Positions 43,287-51,052 of a stretch of 64,000 nt of DNA are shown here, in pieces; the stretch's first letter is position 1; the number at the start of each line of letters is the position of its first letter. The stretch comes from JACPYM01 sp031423495. Lineage in GTDB: Bacteria; Acidobacteriota; Blastocatellia; RBC074. Location of the stretch: the NCBI GenBank assembly GCA_031423495.1, contig JANPFP010000073.1, positions 1 to 64,000 on the forward strand. Direction: 5' to 3'. A program made the translations under genes and the position numbers. The notes below the pieces were generated by a model. That model was given only the letters and a program-made list of their open reading frames with translations. It made no database searches and had not been told where the DNA came from.

Positions 43287-46250
43287 ATGAGCAAGCCACA
43301 CATTCAATTCGGTGCATTCCGCATTCCGCCCGATGTTGATCTGCTCTATCGCAAAGAACAGACGGGCGAAGAAGTCGTGCCGCTCGAACCGCGCGCCATA
43401 CAGGTGTTGCGTTATCTCGCCTCGCAGCACGGGCGCATCGTCACCAAAGACGAATTGCTCGAAAAGGTTTGGGTAGACGTTTTCACGACCGATGCCGTAC
43501 TCAAAAAAGCCATCTCGCAAGTGCGCCGCGCGTTGGGCGATGACGCCGAAGAGGCGCGTTACATTCGCACGTGGCACGCGCGCGGCTATGAATTCATTGC
43601 GCTCGTAACACTGTCCGAAACACTGAAAGAAGACGTAAAGCCACTCGCCCCACTGTTGGCGAAGCCGCCCGTTAGCGCGCCGCTGCCCAATGCAGTTGAT
43701 CCTGATTACGACCAATTGATCGGACGGGCAGGCGAGTTCGCCGCGTTGTGCGTGGCCTTTCGCCTTACGTTGAAAAAGCAGGGGCAGCCCGTGGTCGTCA
43801 CGGGCGATTCGGGTTCGGGCAAGACGCAACTGGCGCGGAGCTTTCGGCGGTGGGCGAATACGCAGGGCGCGCAATGTTTGTATGCGCGCTTTTTCGATTA
43901 TCGCGGCAGCCAGCGCGCGCCGTTCGAGACGTTCCTGTCGTTGCTGCGTGCGGCGTTGGGGCAACCCGTGAGCGGCGCCTTGTCTCACAGCCAGCTTTTG
44001 GCTTCGGGCGAAGTTATTCATGACTTGCGCGCCGACTTGCGCGCCCTGGTTGAAGCGCGCTGCGGCGTGACGTTGCCCGAAGCCTTGTTCGTGCAAAGCA
44101 CGCAACCGCTGGCGACCGTCGAAGGGCATACGGGTACGTCGTTGGCCGATCAGTTTCGCGCTGTCGTTCCGCTGGGCAAAAGTTTTATTCGCTTGAGCCG
44201 CCAACGTCCGCTGGTGCTGTTGCTCGACGATGTGCAATGGGCTGACGAAGCAAGCCGCGAAATCATCGGTTATTTGATGCGCGTGTCGGAAAGCGAACCG
44301 CTGTTACTGGTGACTCTGATGCGCAACGAAGAATCGCTCGACGCGACGAACCCGGTCACCGCGTGGCTGAAAGAGCAGGCCAGTTATCGCAGCTACACCA
44401 GCTTGCCGCTCGCGTCGCTTAACGAAACCGAATGCCGCCAATTGATCGAAGCCGTTTTCAGCAACGGTGAATGCGCGCCCGATTTACCGGCGGCAGATTT
44501 GCGCACGCTGCATCGCACGACGGGCGGCAATCCATATTTTTTAACTGAGACGTTGCGGTTGCTCGTGGCAAACGGTGCGATCACGGCTCAGACCGGCGCG
44601 AGCGGCAAGCCGCGTTATCAATGGCACGGCATCAAGGATTTTCCGCTGCCTGACAACCTCGTATTCGCCGCGCAAGACAAGCTCGGACGTTTGCCCGTGA
44701 CGGTGCGTCCGTTGATCGAAGCCGCCGCCGTGCTGGGCGATGAGTTCCGCGTTGAAACACTGGCCTTGTTGTTGGGGCAAACTGAAGCTGAAGTGGAAAC
44801 GGTCGCGCGCGAGGCCGTGCGTTGCGGCGTGTTGTCTGAACGCGGCATTTCAGCCGAAGCAGACTTTCGCTTTCATCACACGATGTTGCGGCGTGTGGCT
44901 TATGACCAGTTGACGCAACGCCAGCGGCGACGTTCGCACGCGCAAGCCGCGCAGGCGTTGGAAAAAGTTTTCGCACACGAAGCCGACCGCGTGGCCGAAG
45001 CCATCAGCGCGCATCACGAAGCGGCAGGCGACGTAATGAATACGTTTACTTGGAGCTTACGCGCGTGGCGAGCGGCGGCGACGCGCTGGCAATGGCGCAC
45101 GGCGGTCGCGTGTCTCGAACGCGTGAGTCGCGCCGCTGAACAAATCAGTTCGTCTGATCCTGCGGCGCTGACCATGCAAGAACGCTTGCGCTATTTGATT
45201 GGATTGGGCGAGAGCTATCGTGCGGTAGGCCGCTTGCGCGAATCAGAACAAACCTTATTGCGTGCGCTGTCATTGGCCGAAACGTTCGCTGAAACGTCGT
45301 TGATCGGCGAGACGGCTTATCAACTGGCGCAGACTTCGTTTGCGCGCGGGCAATATGAAACGACGGTGGCGCAAGCTGAACGCGCGCATCAGTTGTTAAA
45401 AGACACGGCGGAAAGCGGCACAGCTACGTTTGCGTGGTTGCAAGCGGTGAGCGCGAAATTGGCGCTGGGTGATTATGCGGCGGCTGATTCATTGACGGCG
45501 ATGATTCCACCAGCGGCGCAAGCGCCCGACGCGCAATCGGTCATCGCGCTCGAGTTGCTGGGCTGGGCGCGCGCGCTGCAAACGATCAACCTGCATCGTG
45601 ACGGCGGCGAGTTGCTGGCATCGGGTTCGTTTCAATCCGGCTTGCCTTCGCAATGGAAAGCCCGCACTTATATGACCGGCGCTGATTTCCAGAACTGGTT
45701 CGAGACCTATCACGATCAAGGCTATCGCCCGCGTGAAATTTCGGTGACGCCCGACAGCAACGGCAATCCCCGCTTCAACGTGATCTGGAAGAAACGCAAC
45801 GGCGAGGGCTATTACACTTACTTCGGACTGACCGACGCGCAATGGCAGCAGAAGTGGAACAAACACGTAGTGCAAGGCGGCATGGTCGTCGAAGAGCAGG
45901 TCACTTACGAAGACAACAACGGCGCGCGTCACGCGGCAGTGTTCATCAGTGCGCCCAAAGTGAACTTTTATGAATACCACCACATGACTTCACTGGTCTT
46001 CAATACGACGTTCGATGTTTTGAATAACGCAGGCTTCCGGCTGACGAATATGAATGTCGCTGAGATCAACGGCAATCGCAGCTACGGCGGCATCTGGCGC
46101 AAAGTGCCGGGCGCGTGGGTCGCGCGTTACGGTCTGACGCCGAGCGAATATCAAGACAAGTATGAAGAATACGCGGCGCAAGGCTATCGGCTCTATCGCA
46201 TTCAGGGATACGCGAACTCTGAAAGGTTCGCGGCGATCTGGACGAAATAA
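43287..46250 (+). CDS. Winged-helix/AAA-ATPase/TPR regulator fused to BTRD1 repeats
   Basis: A 987-residue protein of unusual architecture. Residues 1-105 form an OmpR/CadC-type winged helix (LEPRAIQVLRYLASQHGRIV, DAVLKKAISQVRRALGD). Residues of about 145-450 form an AAA ATPase with Walker A TGDSGSGKT (172-180) and Walker B LLLDDVQWADEA, followed by a helical TPR-like region to about 770. The last 210 residues are two or three copies of a bacterial tandem repeat of BTRD1 type: ADFQNWFETYHDQGYRP and NGEGYYTYFGLTDAQWQQKW, then TTFDVLNNAGFRL, VARYGLTPSEYQDKYEE and GYRLYRIQGYANSERFAAIW. BTRD1 is normally found on secreted proteins, so its place on a cytosolic regulator is odd. Confidence 0.83.
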   Translation: MSKPHIQFGAFRIPPDVDLLYRKEQTGEEVVPLEPRAIQVLRYLASQHGRIVTKDELLEKVWVDVFTTDAVLKKAISQVRRALGDDAEEARYIRTWHARGYEFIALVTLSETLKEDVKPLAPLLAKPPVSAPLPNAVDPDYDQLIGRAGEFAALCVAFRLTLKKQGQPVVVTGDSGSGKTQLARSFRRWANTQGAQCLYARFFDYRGSQRAPFETFLSLLRAALGQPVSGALSHSQLLASGEVIHDLRADLRALVEARCGVTLPEALFVQSTQPLATVEGHTGTSLADQFRAVVPLGKSFIRLSRQRPLVLLLDDVQWADEASREIIGYLMRVSESEPLLLVTLMRNEESLDATNPVTAWLKEQASYRSYTSLPLASLNETECRQLIEAVFSNGECAPDLPAADLRTLHRTTGGNPYFLTETLRLLVANGAITAQTGASGKPRYQWHGIKDFPLPDNLVFAAQDKLGRLPVTVRPLIEAAAVLGDEFRVETLALLLGQTEAEVETVAREAVRCGVLSERGISAEADFRFHHTMLRRVAYDQLTQRQRRRSHAQAAQALEKVFAHEADRVAEAISAHHEAAGDVMNTFTWSLRAWRAAATRWQWRTAVACLERVSRAAEQISSSDPAALTMQERLRYLIGLGESYRAVGRLRESEQTLLRALSLAETFAETSLIGETAYQLAQTSFARGQYETTVAQAERAHQLLKDTAESGTATFAWLQAVSAKLALGDYAAADSLTAMIPPAAQAPDAQSVIALELLGWARALQTINLHRDGGELLASGSFQSGLPSQWKARTYMTGADFQNWFETYHDQGYRPREISVTPDSNGNPRFNVIWKKRNGEGYYTYFGLTDAQWQQKWNKHVVQGGMVVEEQVTYEDNNGARHAAVFISAPKVNFYEYHHMTSLVFNTTFDVLNNAGFRLTNMNVAEINGNRSYGGIWRKVPGAWVARYGLTPSEYQDKYEEYAAQGYRLYRIQGYANSERFAAIWTK

Positions 46251-46336
46251 GGCCGAGCGCGTCAGCCGCCTGCGACGAGGAGAGCGAGGCCTTCATCGCA
46301 CAATGAACGCCTTTCGTTTTTGATTTTCAGCTTGGC

Positions 46337-46897
46337 TCAAACTGAAATGACTTCGAGTTCGGGATCAACTTCGGATTGCAAAATACTTTCAATCGCCATC
46401 AGCGTGCCGGTGAACGAACTCGGACAACTGCCGCACGCGCCCTGATAACGAATGGTCAGTCGCTTTTCGTTCAAACCAATAATCTCAATGCCGCCGCCAT
46501 CGCCTGCCAGACCGGGACGAATCTTTTCATCAAGAATCGCATTGATCTGATCGAGCATCGGGTTGACGCCGGGCACAAAAGCGGGAATCGGACTCATACC
46601 GGGTTCTGCCGCCATTGCCAGTTCAGCCACCGCCGGAGCCGAGCGAATTGGGTCAGCCAGCTTGCGCAGCATTTCTTCCCAATCCACGTGGTCTTCTTTA
46701 TTTACAGTGATGAACCGATCCATGTAAAAAACCGAAGTCACGTTGCCTACGTCAAACAGCGCGGAAGCGAGCGGGTCAGCTTGCGCGGTCAGCGCGTTGG
46801 GGTAAGAGCGCGAAGAGCCGCTGGTGATCGGTTCTTTCAAAATGAATTTCACTGCGTTGGGATTGGGCGTGTATTCGATGTCTGCGATTTTCGGCAT
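46337..46897 (-). CDS. Nfu-type iron-sulfur cluster scaffold
   Basis: A 186-residue cytosolic protein. The N-terminal Nfu_N domain (IEYTPNPNAVKFIL, SVFYMDRFITVNKED) is followed by a NifU C-terminal domain with the cluster-binding CxxC in YQGACGSCPSSF and RPGLAGDGGGIEI. These proteins hold and pass on [4Fe-4S] clusters. The ATG at 46897 follows AGGAG. It stands alone on the minus strand between the fusion regulator and an AraC regulator. Confidence 0.92.
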   Translation of the reverse strand: MPKIADIEYTPNPNAVKFILKEPITSGSSRSYPNALTAQADPLASALFDVGNVTSVFYMDRFITVNKEDHVDWEEMLRKLADPIRSAPAVAELAMAAEPGMSPIPAFVPGVNPMLDQINAILDEKIRPGLAGDGGGIEIIGLNEKRLTIRYQGACGSCPSSFTGTLMAIESILQSEVDPELEVISV

Positions 46898-46979
46898 AGT
46901 GTTTTCTCCTGCTTGGTAAGCGAAAGGGGATTATAGCGATGTGCCGCAGTCCCACAACCAGCAAAGCAGAAAGTGGCAA

Positions 46980-47792
46980 TCAATGTTGTCTGATTTTGCG
47001 GAAGGCGGCAGGCGGCAGGCCGAGGAAGCGATGAAACTGGCGCGTGAAAAAATAGACATCGCTATAACCCAATTGAGCGGCAATCTCTTTGATTGGCAAA
47101 TCGGTTTCGTCCAGCAAGGTGCGCGCGCGCATCACGCGGCGATGCAACAAGTAATCGTGCAAGGGTTGGCCGGTTTCCTGTTTGAAGCGGCGGCGCAAGG
47201 TGCTGAGTCCCATTTTTAACTTGTCGGCGATTTGCTGGTAATCGGGCAAGAAGTCGTCACTCGCATCAAGTTCGGCAATCAGTTGTTCCAACCACAGCGC
47301 GCGCGCGGGCGCTTGGGCGCGTAACTCTGCCAGTTCAATCAACAGGCGTTCGAGCAAATTGACGGCGCGCAGATTTCCCCAGCGGTCGGTGCGCATAGCC
47401 TGAGCGAGCAATTCGTCAAAAGGCGCGGCGAAATCCCGTCCGCCGGGAATCGGTTGCGGTTTGACGAGCAACAAGCCGTCGGCGATCCAGCGTTGCACCA
47501 ACGGGCCTTTGAAAGCTACGTAACGATGTTCCCAAAACTTGTGGCCCGCTGCCGGATGGTAGCGCGTGCGCGGCCCCGGATTAGTCGGCCAGAACCACTT
47601 GCCGCTCAGGGCGTAATGTTCGGCCTCATAATACAAATCAATGGCTCCGGCGTTCATGAATTGGAGCGCGTAATAGCCGTCGAAATGCTTATCAATACGG
47701 GCTATGCAGCGCGGCATAGCGGCGCAATGCAAAAAAAGAAGTTCGCTATTCATGGTGAGCAGATAATGCAAGAGGATGTTCAGATAGTCCAT
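46980..47792 (-). CDS. AraC-family transcriptional regulator
   Basis: A 270-residue regulator with an N-terminal cupin-like effector domain (CIARIDKHFDGYYALQFMNAG, YALSGKWFWPTNPGPRTRYHP) and a C-terminal double helix-turn-helix. The latter has KMGLSTLRRRFKQETGQPLHDYL and IKEIAAQLGYSDVYFFTRQF, then FLGLPPAAFRKI. The ATG at 47792 and a second at 47753 are both possible, and neither has a clear ribosome site. It is divergent from the PSCyt1-DUF1549 gene, which it may control. Confidence 0.9.
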   Translation of the reverse strand: MDYLNILLHYLLTMNSELLFLHCAAMPRCIARIDKHFDGYYALQFMNAGAIDLYYEAEHYALSGKWFWPTNPGPRTRYHPAAGHKFWEHRYVAFKGPLVQRWIADGLLLVKPQPIPGGRDFAAPFDELLAQAMRTDRWGNLRAVNLLERLLIELAELRAQAPARALWLEQLIAELDASDDFLPDYQQIADKLKMGLSTLRRRFKQETGQPLHDYLLHRRVMRARTLLDETDLPIKEIAAQLGYSDVYFFTRQFHRFLGLPPAAFRKIRQH

Positions 47793-47878
47793 TCATGCAA
47801 CGTCGTTTTGGCGTTAGACTTCGCGCTCATCTGGCAGCGGTGACGGTGCCTGCGGACGCATTCCATCTCTTAATCATC

Positions 47879-48331
47879 ATGAAAAAACGGACGTTCAAAG
47901 TTTTGGCGTTGATCGCACTGTTGTGTAGTTGCTGGTCGTTGTTCGAAACGGGCAGCGCGCAAAGCAAAGTGGATTTCGTGCGTGACATTCAGCCCATTCT
48001 GCAAACGAATTGCGTAAGTTGCCACGGGCCGCAAAAAGCGCAGGCGCAGCTGCGCCTTGATGAAAAGGGAAGCGCACTGACGATGATTCAGCCCGGCAAT
48101 GCGAAAGCTTCGCGCTTGTTGCAGCGCGTTCTCGGCGAAGGCAGCGAACCGCGTATGCCGCAAGGCAGCGAATCACTCAAGCCCGCGCAAATCGAATTGC
48201 TGCGCCGTTGGATTAACGAAGGCGCGACTTGGCCGGATAATCCGCAATCCGCAATCCGCAATCAAGTCATTGGGCGTTTGTCGCGCCGCAGCGCCCGGCT
48301 TTGCCTGCGGTCAAGAACGCAGCTTGGGTAA
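47879..48331 (+). CDS. N-terminal cytochrome part of a frameshifted PSCyt1-DUF1549-DUF1553 gene
   Basis: Begins with a signal peptide (KVLALIALLCSCWSLFETGSAQ) and a Planctomycete-type cytochrome C (PSCyt1) domain: VDFVRDIQPILQTNCVSCHGPQ with a CxxCH heme motif, RLDEKG, and LRRWINEGATWPD. The frame then reads through three 7-bp repeats (48240-48263) and ends at 48331 in a non-homologous tail. The homologous continuation HWAFVAPQRPALPAVKN is in the +1 frame. The start is set at the ATG at 47879 because upstream residues do not fit a signal peptide. Confidence 0.8.
   Translation: MKKRTFKVLALIALLCSCWSLFETGSAQSKVDFVRDIQPILQTNCVSCHGPQKAQAQLRLDEKGSALTMIQPGNAKASRLLQRVLGEGSEPRMPQGSESLKPAQIELLRRWINEGATWPDNPQSAIRNQVIGRLSRRSARLCLRSRTQLG
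48240..48263. repeat. Three-copy heptamer (ATCCGCA) at the frameshift site
   Basis: Units at 48240-48246, 48247-48253 and 48254-48260 are perfect, plus a partial ATC. With three units the frame of the cytochrome domain does not match that of DUF1549. One added unit (+7) or two lost units (-14) would restore it. Confidence 0.92.
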
Positions 48332-51006
48332 AGAATCCGATAGATCGTTTTGTGCTGGCGACGCTTGAACAACAAGGTATCGCGCCCGCGCCCGAAGCCG
48401 AGAAGGCGACGTTGATTCGCCGGTTAAGCCTCGACCTGATTGGCTTGCCGCCAACGCTCAAAGAGATTGATAACTTTTTGGCCGATGCCTCGCCGAACGC
48501 TTACGAAAAAGCCGTAGACCGTTTGTTAGCTTCGCCGCATTACGGCGAGCGCTGGGGGCGCTGGTGGTTGGATGCGGCGCGTTATGCCGATACCAATGGC
48601 TATGAAAAAGATCACGAACGCCCGGTCTGGCCTTATCGGGATTGGGTCATCAATTCGTTCAATCAAGACAAGCCGTTTGATCAATTCACGGTGGAACAAA
48701 TCGGCGGTGACTTGTCGCCCAATGCGACGATAGATCAAAAGATTGCCACGGGATTCTTGCGCAATTCGATGCGCAACGAAGAGGCCGCCGTCGAGCCGGA
48801 ACAGTTTCGCGTTGAGGAACTCATTGATCGCGTAGACGCCATTGGCAAAGCCTTTCTCGGTTTGACCGTCAATTGTGCGCAATGCCATACGCATAAATTC
48901 GATCCGATTAAGCACGACGAATACTACAAATTTTATGCGTTTCTGAATCAGGACGAAGACCCGGAAATCGAAGTGCCGACTGCGGCAGAAGCAAAAAAAC
49001 TCGCCAACATTCTCACAGGCATTGCCAAACTCGAAGATGACTTACGCGCAAAGCGTCCTGACCTATCCACCAAAATGGCGGAGTGGGAAGCGCAGGCAAA
49101 GCAAAGCGCGGGCGAATGGACGATTCTTGAGGGTGCTGAAATGGTGGGCACGAACGGCGTAAAGTTTGAGGAATTCCCTGACCATTCATTCATCCCGCGC
49201 GGCGACAGTCCGCCCTCGGTGGCCTATTACCTTTCGGCCAAAACGCCGCTGAAAAATATCACTGGCATTAGACTGGAACTGATGACCGATCACTCGTTAC
49301 CGCGCAGCGGGCCGGGGCGTTCGACACAGGGCGTAGCGTGGGTCTCTGAGTTCACGGTGGAAGCCGCGCCCGCCGGGCAGGCTGATAAATTGCAGCCGCT
49401 TAAACTCAGCACAGCGACAGCCGATTTTGCGCCCGCCACCAATCCCGTTGCGTTGGCAATTGATGGAAATCCGAAAACTTCGTGGAGCACCGATGCCGGG
49501 CCGGGCCTGCGCAATCAAGATCGGCGTGCGGTCTTTGCGTTGCAAGCTCCGATTGCCGGATTCGAGCAAGGAACGTTGCTCAGGTTTTCGCTGGCGCAAA
49601 AAGAATACGAAGAAGGCCGCACGCAACATCTCGAAGCGCCCAATATCGGACGCTTTCGCATCTCGGTGACGACGCAACCAAACCCTAAAGCCGATCCGTT
49701 GCCAACGAACGTGCGGCGCATTCTTGCCGTGCCAATCGCACAGCGCACGGCAGAGCAACAGCGCGAAGTGTTTCGTTATTACCGCACGACCGTTCGTGAA
49801 TTTGCTGAGACGAATAAAGCCGCGAACGATTTGCTCAAACAATGGCCTGCTCCCGCGACTACGTTAGTCGTAACGCCGCGCGCGACGTCGCGCGAAACGC
49901 ATATTTTCAACCGCGGCGACTGGAAGCGACCGGGCGAAACGGTTACACCCGGCACGCCTTCGTTTTTGCATCCGTTCCCGGCGGGCGCTCCGCGCAATCG
50001 TTTGGGACTGGGGCAATGGCTCGCGGAAAAAAACAATCCGCTCACCGCGCGCGTCATCGTCAATCGCGTATGGCAGCAATACTTTGGGCAAGGCCTGGTT
50101 GTGTCGCCCGAAGATTTCGGTACGCGCTGTGACTTGCCGTCGCATCCGGCGTTGCTGGATTGGCTAGCAGTCGCTTTCCGCGACGGAATCTCAGAGATTT
50201 CAGATTTGAGATTGCAGAATGCAGATTCAAAAAACGCCAAAGCGTGGAGCGTGAAAACCATTCATCGCTTGATCGTTACTAGCGCAACCTATCGGCAATC
50301 GTCGCAGCAAAATCTGCCATCTGAAATCTCAAATCTGCAATCGGTTGACGCAACGAATCGCTTGCTCGCCCGTGCGCCGCGCTTGCGTGTGGACGCCGAA
50401 GCCATCCGCGACATAGCGTTATCGGCGAGCGGATTGCTGAGTTTGAAAATTGGCGGGCCGAGTGTGTTTCCGCCGATTCCTGAAGGCGCGATGGCGGTGA
50501 GCTTTCGCAGCCGCACCGTTTGGGAAACCAGTCAGGGCGAAGATAGCTATCGGCGCGGGATGTATACGTTTTGGAAGCGCACTGTGCCTTATCCTTCGAT
50601 GTCAGTGTTTGACGCGCCCAACGGCGACGTGTCGTGTACGCGGCGCATTCGTTCGAACTCTCCGTTGCAGGCGCTGACGACCTTGAACGACACCGCGTTT
50701 ATGGAAGCGGCGCAGGCGTTGGCTTTGCGCGTTTGGAAAGAAGGCGGCGCAGATGATGCGGCAAAAGTGCGTTACGGCTTTCGGCTGTGTACGAGTCGCT
50801 GGCCTGATGCCAAAGAAGAAGCGCGCCTGTTGCAGTTGCTGCGAAAAGAACGCGAACGCTTTGTCGGCAATACGGCGGCGGCGGTTTATGTCTCTGCGTC
50901 TGATTTGAATAACCTGCCCGAGAACATTGACCTGCATCAACTCGCCGCGTGGACGCTGGTCGCGCGCGTGATGCTGAATCTGGATGAGACGATCACCAAA
51001 CCCTGA
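48301..51006 (+). CDS. DUF1549-DUF1553 part of the PSCyt1 protein
   Basis: A 901-residue open frame continuing the previous gene in the other frame; homology begins upstream near 48264 (HWAFVAPQ). The DUF1549 region has KNPIDRFVLATLEQQG, LIRRLSLDLIGLPPT and ARYADTNGYEKDHERPVWPY, plus a CxxCH-like CAQCHTHKFDP. A variable middle follows, then DUF1553 with NRVWQQYFGQGLV, HPALLDWLA, HRLIVTSATYRQSS and LQALTTLNDTAF. It carries two heptamer tracts (50194-50228 and 50311-50338) that add in-frame linkers. It is followed by DUF1501 in the usual order. The role of the pair is unknown. Confidence 0.86.
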   Translation: MPAVKNAAWVKNPIDRFVLATLEQQGIAPAPEAEKATLIRRLSLDLIGLPPTLKEIDNFLADASPNAYEKAVDRLLASPHYGERWGRWWLDAARYADTNGYEKDHERPVWPYRDWVINSFNQDKPFDQFTVEQIGGDLSPNATIDQKIATGFLRNSMRNEEAAVEPEQFRVEELIDRVDAIGKAFLGLTVNCAQCHTHKFDPIKHDEYYKFYAFLNQDEDPEIEVPTAAEAKKLANILTGIAKLEDDLRAKRPDLSTKMAEWEAQAKQSAGEWTILEGAEMVGTNGVKFEEFPDHSFIPRGDSPPSVAYYLSAKTPLKNITGIRLELMTDHSLPRSGPGRSTQGVAWVSEFTVEAAPAGQADKLQPLKLSTATADFAPATNPVALAIDGNPKTSWSTDAGPGLRNQDRRAVFALQAPIAGFEQGTLLRFSLAQKEYEEGRTQHLEAPNIGRFRISVTTQPNPKADPLPTNVRRILAVPIAQRTAEQQREVFRYYRTTVREFAETNKAANDLLKQWPAPATTLVVTPRATSRETHIFNRGDWKRPGETVTPGTPSFLHPFPAGAPRNRLGLGQWLAEKNNPLTARVIVNRVWQQYFGQGLVVSPEDFGTRCDLPSHPALLDWLAVAFRDGISEISDLRLQNADSKNAKAWSVKTIHRLIVTSATYRQSSQQNLPSEISNLQSVDATNRLLARAPRLRVDAEAIRDIALSASGLLSLKIGGPSVFPPIPEGAMAVSFRSRTVWETSQGEDSYRRGMYTFWKRTVPYPSMSVFDAPNGDVSCTRRIRSNSPLQALTTLNDTAFMEAAQALALRVWKEGGADDAAKVRYGFRLCTSRWPDAKEEARLLQLLRKERERFVGNTAAAVYVSASDLNNLPENIDLHQLAAWTLVARVMLNLDETITKP
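50194..50228. repeat. Five in-frame heptamers inside DUF1553
   Basis: GAGATTT, CAGATTT, GAGATTG, CAGAATG, CAGATTC encode a linker (SEISDLRLQNADS) not expected in the family. They are an approximate inverted copy of the tract at 50311-50338. Confidence 0.8.
50311..50338. repeat. Four in-frame heptamers inside DUF1553
   Basis: AATCTGC, CATCTGA, AATCTCA, AATCTGC encode the linker NLPSEISNLQS between a conserved TYRQSS and NRLLARAPRLR. Flanking family motifs stay in frame. Confidence 0.8.
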
Positions 51007-51039
51007 GAGTGCGGAGTGCGGAGTGCGGAGTGCGGAGTG
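51007..51039. repeat. Heptamer (GAGTGCG), 4.7 copies
   Basis: Perfect units start at the base after the DUF1553 stop codon and end 14 bases before the DUF1501 start. It is the reverse complement of the tract at 24394-24424. Confidence 0.92.
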
Positions 51040-51052
51040 TAGGAACAAGAAG

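Noticed and set aside
43218..44237. 339-codon antisense frame over the fusion regulator start
   Set aside because: It is a GC-bias shadow of the plus-strand gene, which has clear winged-helix and AAA motifs.
48240..48331. Programmed ribosomal frameshift in the PSCyt1-DUF1549 gene
   Set aside because: No slippery heptamer of the X-XXY-YYZ type or downstream pseudoknot is visible; repeat copy-number change explains the shift better.
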